Source of the DNA: Voacanga thouarsii
Lineage: Eukaryota > Streptophyta > Magnoliopsida > Gentianales > Apocynaceae
Direction: 5' to 3'
NCBI GenBank assembly: GCA_026120185.1
Contig: JANUWF010001720.1
Span: 611,001 to 675,000, forward strand
Length of the DNA stretch: 64,000 nt
Below are positions 11,063 through 23,314 of the stretch, piece after piece; position 1 is the first letter of the stretch, and every line of letters starts with the position of its first letter. The translations under genes were made by a program, and so were the position numbers. The notes beneath the pieces were generated by a model. It did no database searches. It was not told the origin of the DNA and worked only from the letters and a program-made list of their open reading frames with translations.

Positions 11063-11216
11063 CTTTTTTTTTTCAACATAAACTTATAAATATTGTGTCT
11101 AATTTTGTAATAATTGTTTATATGTCAAATTTGGGACCCAATATGTACTTACCTTGGTCATTTCTCCCCTATTTTAGTTAGATTGGATTAGAATTTAGAA
11201 ACGACCTGTTCTCTAA

Positions 11217-12361
11217 TTGTTTAAAGTAGGTAGCAGAAGAAGAAACACACTATTGGAAATGGGGTCCCACATCAGCCACATCGGGAGCAAATTACTTCTT
11301 GTGCCGAGCTGTGTGTTAATTGACATAGGCAACTATGGCGGCATTCTGATTTTGCGCCTTTATTTCCTCGATGAAGGTAAAGAAAATTGGCTAGCAACAT
11401 GGTTGCAGACAAGTGGATGGCCGATTGTTCTCATTTCGCTTGTAATTTCGTATTTCTATCGCCTAAAAGCCGACGGATCCAATGATAAACCAATCTTAAT
11501 GAGGGTTGAAATGGCTATGGCCTCTGCAATTCTTAGGGTCATTTCTGGCTTAGCGAATTACTTATATTCCTTCGGGGTGGCACATCTACCGGCTTCAACA
11601 GAATATCTTATCAATTCGACCCCTTTCGCTTTTACTACAATCTTTGCCTTTTTTATTCTTAAACAAAAATTTACTGCATATTCAATATCTGCCATCGTCT
11701 TGTTGACTGGAGGAGCAGCATTTTTGGCGGTGGATGCAAGCAGTGACAGACCGGAGGGAGAGACCAAAGAATTGTATATCTTGGGTTTTTTAGTAGCTAC
11801 GGCTACGACAATTTATGCTGGTTTGACTTTTCCTTTGATAGAATTGATATACAGGAGGGCAAAGCTTGAAATCAACCATACAATGGTGATGGAGATACAA
11901 TTGGTAATGTCATTGATTGCCAATTTTGTTGCCACAATAGGGGTGCTCGCAACTAATGCCATTAAGGTCTGTGATTCTGTCATTTTACTATCAAAGCTTC
12001 GTTTCAAATCCGAGAACTATTGAAATCAGATACGTGTCTATGTCTCGATTTGTCTGGATTTACACAATCTTATTTTCTATTTTAGGTAATTCTGATCGAA
12101 GCAAGAGAATTTAAACTCAGAGAAGTAAACTATTATGTGGTGCTAGCTTCAACTGCAATCATCTGCCAGTGCTACTTCATTGGCATACTTGGACTTATCT
12201 TCTGTGCCTTATCATTGCTATCTGGAATCATCATTGCCATTCTACTTCCAGTCTTAGAAGTTCTTGCTGTTATTTTTTTCCATGAAAGTTTTGGAGTTTG
12301 GAAGGTTGTTTCTCTTGTTCTCTGTCTGCTGGGGTTCGCTAGCACTCCTATGGCGAGATAA
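11217..12361 (+). CDS. Purine permease (PUP family), two exons, C-terminus frameshifted
   Basis: PUP proteins are plant membrane carriers of adenine, cytokinins and related bases, in the drug/metabolite transporter superfamily. Exon 1 (11217-11966) and exon 2 (12086-12361) join in phase across a GT-AG intron (11967-12085). Family marks are IGNYGGILILRLYF near the first membrane segment, ATWLQTSGWPI, LPASTEYLINSTPFAFT, and in exon 2 SLLSGIIIAILLPVLEVLAV. About ten hydrophobic segments are seen. The spliced product is about 341 residues; ATG 11259 (MGSHISHIG) is an alternative start closer to the first membrane segment, and an upstream exon cannot be excluded. A one-base deletion near 12346 ends the frame at 12361; the other frame continues with a family-like charged tail to a stop at 12436-12438. 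It is the only host gene in the window and may be a recent pseudogene. Confidence 0.85.
11967..12085 (+). other. Intron of the PUP gene
   Basis: Donor AAG|GTCTGTG and acceptor TATTTTAG|GTAATT; 119 bases, T-rich before the acceptor. Splicing restores the family order from the NAIK end of exon 1 to the EAREF start region of exon 2 without a phase change, while reading through meets a stop at 12021-12023. Confidence 0.75.
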
Positions 12362-12438
12362 AAGAGAGCAAGTCAAATTCAAGAATTGAACAAGAATCCC
12401 AATTGTTGCTCCATGATGATGTTATTGAAAGAATTTGA

Positions 12439-13047
12439 TGTTGGAAATTAGCATGTGATGGGTGAATGAAAATTTTTTTAATAATGAGGCACCCATAAAT
12501 GATGAGAAAGTGGGAAGCATATTATAACCTACAACCCATAAACCATGGTCTCCCATAATTATTGAGGTAGTGGGGAAGTGGTTATCAAAACGTTATGGAG
12601 ATAGTGGAGGTAGTGGGAGTTATAATGAGTTTGTAATCTTTAACCCTTCATATCCATAACATATGCCATATTCATGATCTCATCACTTGCCTAGTCTAAA
12701 AATATGTGTCTTTTATTCTGTTTTTGTGTGGAAAAAAAAAACTTAGAAAAGCTCTCTCTTTTTTATTGCATATTTTATTATAGTGTTCTAGTTTGATCTA
12801 CTTCGTCAAGTGAAGAGTTGTGTGCTAGCAGCTTCATTGTATATGTTGTATCCTAAGAAATAGATTATCATTTCAACCTCGAGCACACTTACAAGAGGAG
12901 TCGAATCTATTTGAAGGAGATTGTATTACATACAAGCCTCGGAATATTATCTTCTTCTACTCCTTATTCTGGTTTTACTCCATTTTGTATAGTTGTTTTG
13001 CTATATTAAATAATTGTTATGTATTACTTATAGTTGTTTTGCTAACA
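12439..13047 (+). repeat. 5' LTR of Copia element C
   Basis: It starts TGTTGGAAATTAGCATGTGATGGG at 12439 and pairs with 26707-26963 over its first ~250 bases (both share AATGAAAA, GTGGGAAG, TATTATAACCTACAA and GTTATGG.GATAGTGGAGG). The right end is inferred at GCTAACA (about 13047), shortly before the gag ATG; no clear primer-binding site follows, so the end is uncertain. Confidence 0.7.
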
Positions 13048-13077
13048 ATCTTAAAACATATTTGTACATATTCAATA

Positions 13078-14075
13078 TGACAACTGATGATTCAAATGTT
13101 CCTACCAGCGTTGGTTCCGATGGTTTAGGTTCTATGATTGCTACTGCTTTGCAATTACCTTCAATGGTCAAACCTCATATGGTGTCCTCTAACCATAGTG
13201 AGAAACCCGAAAAGTTTGATGTCCTGAACTTCAAGAGATAGCAACAAAAAATGTTATTCTATTTGATTACCTTGAATCTTGCAAGATTCTTGAAGGAGGA
13301 TGCTCTAAAGTTGGCTGAAGAAGAGACAAATGTGCAAGCCATCAATGCGGTTGATGCTTGGAAGCACTTTGATCCTCTATGTCGAAATTATGTCATGAAT
13401 GACTTGAATAACTCTTTGTACAATGTTTATAGTGCACAAAAAACTTCAAAGGCACTATAGGAATCCTTGGACAGTAAATATAAGACGGAAGATGACGGCG
13501 CAAAAAAATTTGTTGTTGGCAAATTCCCTGATTATATAATGGTAAATTCTAAGACCGTTATTAGTCAAGTGCAAGAAATTCAAGTTTTTTTGTATGAGAT
13601 TCATGTTGAAGGTATGGTTCTAAGTGAAACCCTCCAAGTGGCTGCTATTATTGAGAAGTTGCCTCCTAGATGGAAGGATTTCAAGAATTACCTTATGCAT
13701 AAGTGAAAGAAGATGAGCATGGAGGAGCTCATTGTTAGACTTCGTAGTGAAAAAGAAAGTAAAGACAAAGAGTGTAAGCCGTTCATTCCTATTACTGCTA
13801 AGGCAAATATTGTGGAGTATAAGTACGGGCAAAACTCGAAAGGAAAGAAGGCCAAAACTACAATTGGCGTGAAATGAGGGACCACGAAATATACGTTTAA
13901 AGGAAAATGCTTTAATTGTGGCAAAATGGGTCACAAGTTTGTGGATTGTAGACTCCTAAAGAGGAGGAAAAATCATGAGACAAACATGATTGATGATATT
14001 TCCAAAGATGTTTCAGAGAACCTTGCTGCTGTTGTTTCTAAAGTGAACTTTATTGGGTCATCCAAAAGAGTAGTG
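13078..14075 (+). pseudogene. Copia element C gag, decayed
   Basis: ATG at 13078 opens MTTDDSNVPTSVG, followed by PEKFDVLNFKR, then stops at 13239, 13458 and 13704 and a frame change. The blocks VDAWKHFDPLCRNYVMNDL and LKGLPPRWKDF-like IIEKLPPRWKDFKNY are typical of plant Copia gag (UBN2-type domain). A zinc knuckle, CFNCGKMGHKFVDC (CX2CX4HX4C), lies near 13912-13953. Gag binds and packages element RNA. The leader between LTR and ATG is unusually short, if the LTR end is right. Confidence 0.85.
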
Positions 14076-15944
14076 GATAGATATTGATGCCACTAGTCAC
14101 ATTTGAATCTTCTGAAGGAGAAAAAATATTTATGAGGAATTCTACCTTTGCTCCTATAGAAGGACAAGGAGAGGTGTTATTGAAGATGACTTCTGGCAAG
14201 ACCTTAACTCTAAATGATGTGTTATATATGCTAGAAGTTCGCAAGAACTTAGTGTCTGGGTCACTGCTCAACAAACATGGATTTCGCATGATGTTCGAAT
14301 TTGACAAAGTTATTTTGTCTAAATCTGGAATGTATGTGGGAAAAGGTTATGCAACTAATGGGTTGATCAAATTGAATGTAATGACTATAATCAATAAAGA
14401 CTCTTTTGCTTATTTGCTTGAGTCTTTCAATGTTTGGCATGGTAGATTAGGACATGTTAATTATGATACAATGTGTATATTAATTAACTTGGAATATTCT
14501 TTTATTCCAAATTGATTCAAAAAGAAAATGTGAAATTTGAGTTTGAGGCAAAGTTAACTAAGTCTTCATTTCAATCAATTGAAAGAAACATCGAATCTCT
14601 TGAATTGATTCAAAGTGATCTTTGCGATTTAAAATTCATTCAAATAAGAGGTGGTAATAAATATTTTATTACCTTTATTGATGATAGTATAAACTACTGT
14701 TATGTGTATTTGCTTAAAAGCAAAGATAAACCCTTAAAGAAGTTTATTCTCTACAAGAATGAAGTTGAAAATCAACTTAACAAAATAATTACATGGTTGA
14801 GGAGTGATAGGGGTGGTAAATATGAAATACCAATTAGAGAATTTTGTGCACAACATGGAATTATATATGAAGTAACTCCGCCTTATTCTCTTCAATCAAA
14901 TGGTGTTGCTGAATATAAAAATCGCACTTTAAAAGAAATGATGAATGCGATGCTAATAAGTTTAGGATTACCACAAAATATGTGGGGTAAAGTAATTTTG
15001 TCTAGTAACTACTTATTGAATAGGATACCCCATAAAAAGAAAGACGCAACTCTTTATGAGTTATAGAAAGAAAGGCGGTCGTCTTACAAACACTTGCGAA
15101 TGTGGGAGTGTCTTGCAAAAGTAGTTGTTCCAACACAAAAGAGAACAAAGATAGGTCCTAAAACTATATACTGTATCTGTAGTAGATATGCAAATAATAG
15201 TAATACTTATCGGTTTCTTGTGCTTGCTTCTAAAATTTCATAATTACACAAGAACACGATAATGGAATCAAGGAATTCATCATTTTTTGAAAATATATTT
15301 CCTTGTAAATCTAATAGTGGAGAAAGTTCGTCTAAGCAAATGTTTAATACTATGAATCAAGAGGAGAAAGATGATGGAAAGCATGATTCATCCCATGAAA
15401 TTGAGCTAAGGCGTAGCAAAAGAGTAAGGGTAGAAAAATCATTTGGAGATGATTTTCTCACTTATTTGTTAGAAAAAGAGCCACAAATGTATTCATAGCC
15501 AATGAAGTTCTCTGAAGGTCCATTATGGAAAGAAGCCATAAGAAGTGATGTTGATTCTATTCTATAGAATCACACTTGAAAATTAGTAGATCTTCCTCCC
15601 GGTTGGAAACTTTTAGGGTCTAAATGGATTTTTAAATTTGAAAATGAAGCCTAATGGATCGATTGACAAGTATAAAGCTGGACTTGTAATCAAATGTTAC
15701 AAACAACAGGATGCTTTAGATTACTTTGATACTTATTATCCTGTGGCGAGAATAACTTCTATTAGAATGATTCTTGCTATTGCAGCTTTAAGAAATTTAG
15801 ACATACATCAAATGGATGTAAAAACAACTTTCTTAAATGGGGATCTAGACGAGGAAATTTATATGGAACAACCCAAGGGTTTTCAAGTCCCTGGAAAAGA
15901 AAAGAAAGTTTGTAAGTTGGTAAAATCAATGTATGACTTGAAAC
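14076..15944 (+). pseudogene. Copia element C protease, integrase and first half of reverse transcriptase
   Basis: The expected protease D-S/T-G site is destroyed by stops around 14080-14100, but the rest of the domain (LNDVLYMLEVRKNLVSGSLLN region) is readable at 14084-14515. The integrase zinc finger is partly kept (WHGRLGH near 14435). The core at 14512-15066 carries FITFIDDSINYCY, LRSDRGGKYE and SNGVAEYKNRT. Reverse transcriptase starts near 15500 and shows MDVKTTFLNGDL near 15812. The frame stops in YDLK at 15944, where element D is inserted. Stops include 15064, 15496 and 15566. Confidence 0.85.
15940..15944 (+). repeat. Left target duplication of element D (GAAAC)
   Basis: GAAAC precedes the LTR start TGTTAGTGTTATGCC and recurs at 25062-25066 after the right LTR. 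The flanking reading frames of element C join across it. Confidence 0.95.
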
Positions 15945-17685
15945 TGTTAGTGTTATGCCCTAGAGGCAATTACTTGTACGTGGTATATGACACATTTTAT
16001 TTTAATAAAAGGCATTATTTATCTTACAGTTTCTTTTGTTTACTTTTGTGTAATATAACTGTTAGATAAAGTCCCTAATACAACATTGTATTAAGGAAAT
16101 CATGACAGAAATCATGATATGAGATTCCTACTACACTGTATAGTGTTAGTACTTAAATAGTCCATAGTCGTAGTATTAATGAGATAGGACATCATTAATG
16201 CGTTAAGACTAGCATGTGTTAGACTTCCTGATTTGATCAGGCGGTGGTTCTCATATCCATGAGTATTAAAATACTCAAAGTTAACACATAGATGCTTATT
16301 AATAGAACAAGTTCATTGGATGACCTAACTATGAGATAATCACATGGATAACTATTTAGTGCCAGTGATATAATCTCAATATAGCAAAAATGGAAGTATC
16401 CTTAGACTTGAGATCTCCAAGGTACTTTATTTGCTGAGCAATATGCTTTGATTCCAATCTCTGGAGCCAGATTGAGGGCCACCTATGGGATGGATATTAG
16501 GTACATTGTGAGTTAAACGAAAGTAGTTGGGAGGATTAATAAAGGATTCACCACTCCTAATAGAAGAGGCGAATATCTCACGGCCACTTGTAGGAATTAC
16601 TACTCAAGAAATCCTTGGCCAAGGCGACTGTGTATTGGAAACAGTTCCAATTGATACACATCTAGAGTAGTGGGTTCCTGGTACAAGTACTATTATATTC
16701 CGGCTAGAATTAATATATATTCTAGATGGAGTTGGCACTAATTCCGTACTCCAAACCGAATGAGATATTGTATGGTGAAATGAGTTAATTGCACTGTAGT
16801 TTGTTATTGAAGGGTTCATGTCAAGCCACTTGACTTCCTAGACTCTTGGGTGGTCATGATGTGTTGCTAGATACTGCTCATGATCTGTGAATATGGGTTT
16901 ATTAATTGATGAATTAGTAAACCAATCTTGATTACAATCAATGTGATTATTTCTAATCAATTATGGATTATTAATCTAAAAAACGTTTGGATTAATTCAT
17001 ATTCGCTACCAATTGACTGGGAAATCTAATAGATCACACACAATAGAGGATTATATACTCAAGATGTTATTTGATAACATAGAAGGCTTAATTGCAAGAA
17101 AGAGAAATTATTGTAGCCAAATTATAATTAGTTATAATTTACGATCCAAATTATAATTGTGATAACTTGATGTTTCCAATTACAATTAGGGAATTCTATC
17201 TATTTTAGAATTCTTAGATGGAGGATTTTTCAGCAGGATTTTCGTGTGATATAGGATATACACACGAAACCCTAACAGATGTGTAAGACACGAAACAACT
17301 GCAACCCTAGCAACACACGATCTCTCCCTCTTCTCTCTCTTGTTGTTCTTGCAACCTAACCTCAGCCGCCACTTAGTTTTTCTACTAGCACAGAAAACTT
17401 TTTGCTTGAGTGTATCCTCTGTGTGGATTTTTGTTAGAGATAATCACACACTGTGATTATAGTGGTTGGACGTTCAACTCTCGTGGTGTTTTGATCAAGA
17501 GGATTGTTGAATCGTGCCTCGACTTGAAGAGGGAAAAATGTTGTTTTTCAAACGTTCAAAGAAAGGTAAAGCTATTACCTTTGTTCTCTTTATATCTTGT
17601 TTTCCACACATATGCAGATCATAGGTTGGTATCTTGTTCTTATATTTCCGCTGCGCCATATATGATATGCGTAAGATAACCAACA
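15945..17685 (+). repeat. 5' LTR of Copia element D
   Basis: It starts TGTTAGTGTTATGCC behind the target duplication and ends in ATAACCAACA before the primer-binding site; 1741 bp. Divergence from the 3' LTR is uneven by eye: roughly 7% in the first 600 bases, near 1-2% in about 16580-17345, and roughly 9% in the last 300 bases. Confidence 0.95.
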
Positions 17686-17703
17686 GTGGTATTAGAAACG
17701 TGC
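17686..17703 (+). promoter_or_regulatory. Primer-binding site of element D
   Basis: GTGGTATTAGAAACGTGC directly follows the LTR. It matches the plant initiator-methionine tRNA 3' end complement TGGTATCAGAGC with changes, as expected for a decayed Copia element. Confidence 0.75.
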
Positions 17704-19629
17704 TATGTGTGGTTTGTGGACATTGTTTTGGCATGAAAAGCTGTTTTCTTGTATTCGTGTTTGTCTTTGTTCACTGTGAAAACTATTTTCACTCTAGTCG
17801 AAATCGTTTCGAGCATTATGGGTTAAGTCCGTAGCACAATATGATTGTGTAAAAGTTACAGCATATTTCGAAAAATGGTTTCTTTATGTGTTGAAAGATT
17901 TTTGCAGAAAAAGGTTTTCTTGAACATGGTTGTTGCCTTCTGTTATATCCTAATTTTCTGTTTTGTTTTTGTTTAAACTAACAAATTGGTTGTTATTTTG
18001 AGTTTCAAAACAAAAAAACTCAACTGCGAATTGATCTCACTAAATTGTTGTAGAAGATAAGGGCTCCAGAAAGTGTTTCTGGAAAATTTTTGAAAACCGA
18101 CGCCGATTCCATGCTGTTACACAACGTCCATAAATCGTTTCTGGAAAAATTTTTCCTTAAAACCAGATAGCAGCCGGCACTAGCTCTGGCTTCCAAACCG
18201 GCTCCAGTTCTGCTCTATTTCGACGTTCTAGTAAGAGAAAAAAAAAAAAGGATTTTGAAAGGGAAAAATCTCATATGATGAGAAGCGGTAAAATAAAATT
18301 TTCTTTCAAGGGGTGTTGCTCCTTTGACCCCCACCCGCTGACCGGCTAGCGGGACCGCCGTTTTCGCTACCAGAGATAAGACCTAAAAGCATTTTTTCAA
18401 AATTAATTTTGAGACAAACAATTTTATTTTTTAAAATAGTGATTTTGAAAATTTAAAATTAATGTATTTTTCTAAAATATTGATTTTAAAATTTATTTTT
18501 ATTTTTTCAAAATAGTGGTTTTGGAATAATAAAAAATCATATGTTTATTTTGTTTACGCATAATTAATGGCATGGTGGATGGTTATGAACTAAAACCAAT
18601 TATATCTGTTCATGCATTTTGCAATTTTGGTTTTTATGAAATAGGTCTTGCGTGTCCTGTCTTCTCTAGAATTCTTGTGTAATTCTCTTCTTATCTAACT
18701 CCCCTCAAATGTAACTCGAGATTTTCTCTTTTTATGAAATTATGTAATTAGTTTACATAGGTTAGATGTGAGTAGAATTATTTTATTATGGAGATGAAAA
18801 CCAAAACAAGGCGAGAAGTTAAGACCTTCTACTTAAATAATACATAAACACATAGGGTTAACTATATTAATTTCTTTTATGGCTTAAAGAAATTAATTTA
18901 AGGTAAAGTCTATAACCATACCACGTAATCGCTTTATTATCAAGATTATCAATTTTGTGATTTATTGATTTTTATGCATGTCATTTATTGAAATCACGAA
19001 AAGGAACAAATCTCTCAATTAATATTGAATCTAATTCCTTCCGTTAACAGAGTAAGAACGAGAGTCCTTTTTCGAGACCAGGTTGTTGGGCAAACCCAAG
19101 CATACTTGACATTGGGCATGTTCAAGCTATGGAATTAAATTTCTGATTAATGGGTCAGGTTTAACTAAATTCTTTATTCCGGTTGGGCAAACTCAAGCAT
19201 AAAGAAATTTAGAGGGAAAGTTGGGGTAGCCCAAAAGGCTTTAAGATTAAAACCTGTTAATCACCTAATGATTTGGTAGTTACATACGATATAATTGGTA
19301 TTGGATACCTACCAATGAACTCAATGGTGGCTTATTGGGCAAACCCAAGGTTATTCTTGAGGAATTTGGATACCGGTCCACTAGGAAAGTTTCGAACGGG
19401 CCTTCTCGAATCAGTAGTGGGGGCTATTAGTTTGAGTAAAATAGTGGAGTAAAAATGCGTTTAATTAAAGTCCTAATTATTTACATTTCATGTGCATATA
19501 CAATAGCTAATCCTCTCTATCTTTACATCTAAGACACTTGCATCATGTTAACAAACCTAAACCTATGTAGCATCTTTGAAACCAATAAGTAAAATGAATC
19601 AAACTACCTCGACTAGTATAGAAATTTGA
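17704..19629 (+). other. Untranslated leader of element D
   Basis: About 1.9 kb with no gag frame recognised. Most is AT-rich; a short GC-rich part near 18090-18370 contains CCGGC words, and a self-complementary word recurs three times at 19086-19348. The latter part is likely to include the packaging region, since gag follows. Confidence 0.6.
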
Positions 19630-20372
19630 GAATCGTTCTCAAATCGAAAAAGTTGCTCTATGTGCTAGATGCTCCTATTCTGCCACCACCAACTCAAGAT
19701 GCTCATGGTGATGAGCATGTTGTCCACAAAAGGGACAACGAGGATAGTGATACAACATCATGTATTATGCTGACATCCATGACTCCCGAGTTACAAAAAT
19801 AGTACGAGCATATGAATGCTCAATCGATTGTACTACATATTTGAGAGTTATTTGATGCCCAAGCCAAAATTGAGAGATATGAGATCTCGAAGCAACTATT
19901 CCGTTGCAAAATGACAGAGGGTTCTTCTATAGCCACTTATGGGTTGAAGATGCTGGGCTTGATAGAGAAGTTTAGACCTCTCGGGTTTGCAATGGATCAT
20001 GACTTAAGTGTTGACTTAATTCTACAGTTTTTGCCTAATAGTTTCTCACAATTTGTGATTAACTATTAGATGAACAAGATTGAGCCCACCATTCCTGAGT
20101 TGATCAATCTTCTTAAAATTGCGGAATCCTCCATGAAGAAGGATTCCAATATAGTTTTAAAAGTAGAATCTTCTTCTTCTAAGAAGAAAGTTCAAAAGAA
20201 GAAGAAGGCTCCCGTGAAGCCCAAAGGTGGTGTGAAGAAGAAGGACGCAACTACCAAGGGCCCATGCCATTATTATGGGAAGCTGGCCACTGGAGGCGCA
20301 ACTGCAAAGCCTACTTGGAAACCATTAAGGACAAGAAGAAGAAAGAGAAGCTTATAAGCACTTCTACTTCTA
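19630..20372 (+). pseudogene. Copia element D gag, decayed
   Basis: From about 19650 the frame reads VLYVLDAPILPPP, then a stop at 19801, the block ELFDAQAKIERYEISKQL after a second stop near 19842, MTEGSSIATYGLKM, and LPNSFSQFVINY before another stop at 20067. A Lys-rich region follows at 20070-20280. The zinc knuckle (CHYYGK ... HWRRNC) spans a one-base frame change near 20283, so no single frame reads it. The family is the UBN2-type gag of plant Copia elements. Confidence 0.82.
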
Positions 20373-23290
20373 CTCCGGGTATGTTTATGATTGAGATAAA
20401 TACTACCTTTAGAAATGAGATATGGGTATTAGATACCGGATATGGATCTCATTTATGCAATAACTTGTAAGGACTAAAGAGCAGTAGAAGGCTAGAGAAA
20501 GGCGACATAGACCTACGTACTACAAATGGGGCAAAGGGAGCTGCACTTGCTGTAGGGACATACGAGCTGAACCTGTCTTCAGGATTAATTCCAGAACTAC
20601 AAAACTGTTATTATGTACCATTTTTAATGAAAAACATTATCTCAGTTGCATGTTTAGACTGAAATGGATTTCATTTGATGTTTAAGAATAAATGTTGTTC
20701 TTTTTCATTGAACGATATGCATTATGGTTAAGCAACTCTTGTTAATGGTTTATATGTTCTAGACTTGGATAATCCAGTTTTCAATATAAATAATAAGAAA
20801 CCTAAAATTGATAACTCTAACACCTCTTATGGTATTGTCGCTTGGGCCATGTAAACGAAAATCGTGTTTCTAAGTTACACAAGCTTAGTGACTTAAGGTC
20901 ATATAATTATGAATCATATGGAACATGCGAATCTTGTTTACTAGATGAAATGACTAAAACTCCTTTTTTAGGAAAAGAAGAACGAACTAAAAAGTTATTA
21001 GAACTCATACATTCTGATGTATTTGGCCCAATGTCAATACAAGCAAGAGAAGGTTATAACTATTTCATAACCTATATCGATGATTTCTCACGATACAGGT
21101 ATTTGTATTTAATGAAATACAAATCTGAGGCCTTTGAAAAGTTCAAAGACTTCAAGAATGAAATAGAGAAATAATTTAGCAAAAGTATTAAGACTTTAAG
21201 ATCTGATCGAGGAGGAGAATACTTGAGACAAGAGTTTCTGAGTTATTTTAGAGATAATGGGTTATTATCTCAATGAACTCCACCATATACACCTCAACAT
21301 AACGGTGTATCTGAGAGAAGGAATCGAACATTTCTAGACATGGTACGGACTATGATGGCTTTTGTAGACCTACCAAAATCGTTTTGGGGGTATGCACTAG
21401 AGACTTCTATTTATATACTAAACAGAATTCCGACAAAATCGGTTGATTCTACCCCATTTGAGATGTTCTTTGGTAAGAAACCAAAGTTATCTCACTTGCG
21501 AGTATAGTGCTGTCCTGCCTTTGTTAAAAGGCCACAGTCAGACAAACTTGATAGTAAGTCTGATAAGTATTTGTTTATGGGATATCTGAAAGAATCTTTC
21601 GGATATTACTTCTACCTATCCTCTGAAAACAAAGTGTTTGTTTTGAAGCATGTCGTCTTCTTAAAGAATGAGCACATGCTCAAAGGGGACAGTAGGAGTA
21701 TAATTGAACTTAGTGAAGTTCAAGAAGATCAAATAAATAAGGAACAACCGTCTAATCCCACATCTATTAAGAGAATATATGAACCTTCTACTACACAAGA
21801 ACCTCGTAGGTCTAGTAGGATACGTGTGGTACCTAAGAGATATGGATTTCTCATTAATGACTACAATGATGTATTACTCATAGATGAAAATGAGCCTACT
21901 ACCTACAAGGATGTTCTGAACAGTTTCGAATTTGGCAAATGGCTTGAGGCCATAAAGTTAGAGATGGATTCCATGTACGATAACCAAGTATGGACTTTGG
22001 TTGATCCACCCAAAGAAATTAAACCTATTGGGTGCAAGTGGGTTTTCAAAATGAAAACAGACATGGATGGTAACGTAGTTACCTATAAAGCACGACTAGT
22101 GGCGAAGGGTTATTGTTAACAACATGGTATTGACTATGACGAAACTTTCTCGCCAGTAGCCATATTAAAATCCATCAGGATATGCCTAGCCATTGTTGCT
22201 TATTTTGATTATGAGATTTGGCAAATGGATGTGAAAACAGCTTTCCTAAATGAAAATCTGACTGAGGAAGTGTCTATAACACAACCTGAGGGTTTCATAT
22301 CCAATGATAGCACAAAGGTGTATAAGTTACGAAGGTCTATTTATAGACTTAAGCAAGCTTCTAGGAGTTGGAACATCTGTTTTTATGAAATAATCAAAGA
22401 GTTTGGTTTCATTCAAAACATGGATGAGCCTTGTGTATACAAGAAAGTCAGAGGGAGCACAATCGTTTTCTTATTACTTTATGTAAATGACATATTGCTA
22501 ATAGGAAACGATATACATGTCATGCAAACGGTTCAAGTTTGGTTGTCCAAACAATTCTCCATGAAAGACCATAGAGAAACAACCTATATTCTTGGAATAA
22601 GGATCTATAAAGATAAATCTAAAAGGTTACTAGGTCTTTCGCAGTCACCATACATAGATAAAGTGCTAAAGAAGTTTAGCATGGATCAATCCAAAAAGGG
22701 ATTCTTACCCATGCCACATGGTGTAAGCCTTTCAAAGTCGATGTCTCCTAAGACACAAGTTAAAAAGGATCACATGAGTAAGATTCCATATGCTTCAGTA
22801 GTTGGATATATCATGTACGCTATAATATGTACAAGGCTCGATGTATCTTGTACTCTCAGTTTGACAAGCAGATACCAATCTGACCCTAGTAAGGGTCATT
22901 GGGCGGCTGTAAAGAACATCCTTAAGTACTTACGAAGGACTAAGGATATGTTCTTAATATATGGAAGGTGATTTGAAAATGAACAGGTATACTGATGCCA
23001 GTTTTTAATTAGACAAAGATGATTTCAAATCACAATCAGGCTACATCTTTACGTTGTGCGAAGAGGCAATAAGTTGGAAGAGTTCCAATAAAGAGACTAT
23101 TGCCGAGTTCCAATAAAGAGACTATTGCCGACTCTATGACAGAAGTAGAGTACATAGTTACTTCTAAAGTAGATAAGGAAATAAAGATAGAGAGAGTTTC
23201 CACAGATGAGAACATAGCTGACCTGTAAGCACTATTCCAAAAGAAACATGATAGGCATATTGAGTCATTCGGTATTAGAAATATGAATGA
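20373..23290 (+). pseudogene. Copia element D protease, integrase, reverse transcriptase and RNase H, decayed
   Basis: The protease site reads WVLDTGYGSHLCNNL (DTG near 20430) and is followed by a stop at 20468. The integrase finger is at about 20840-20975, with part of its first half frameshifted. The core follows with FITYIDDFSRY, TLRSDRGGEYL and NGVSERRNRT. Stops lie at 21172, 21274 and 21506. Reverse transcriptase spans 21900-22975, with KARLVAKGY, a stop at 22117, MDVKTAFLNENL near 22225, and LYVNDILLIG, where the YVDD box is changed to YVND near 22480. RNase H is broken by a frameshift at 22971, a short duplication at 23079-23128 and an internal deletion; the terminal block DRHIESFGIRNMNDW remains near 23250. 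Confidence 0.88.
23079..23128 (+). repeat. 25-bp direct duplication inside RNase H of element D
   Basis: GAGTTCCAATAAAGAGACTA followed by TTGCC occurs twice in a row. The second copy is redundant against the normal RNase H order, so it arose after the domain was lost or caused the loss. Confidence 0.85.
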
Positions 23291-23301
23291 TTGGCTCTAG
23301 T

Positions 23302-23314
23302 GCAAGTGGGAGTT
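23302..23314 (+). promoter_or_regulatory. Polypurine tract of element D
   Basis: GCAAGTGGGAGTT lies directly before the 3' LTR. Plant Copia elements often use an AAGTGGGAG-type tract as plus-strand primer. Confidence 0.75.

Noticed and set aside
12062..12090. Reading PUP as one exon with a natural stop at 12021-12023
   Set aside because: Exon 2 continues the family order in phase, and GT-AG borders are present.
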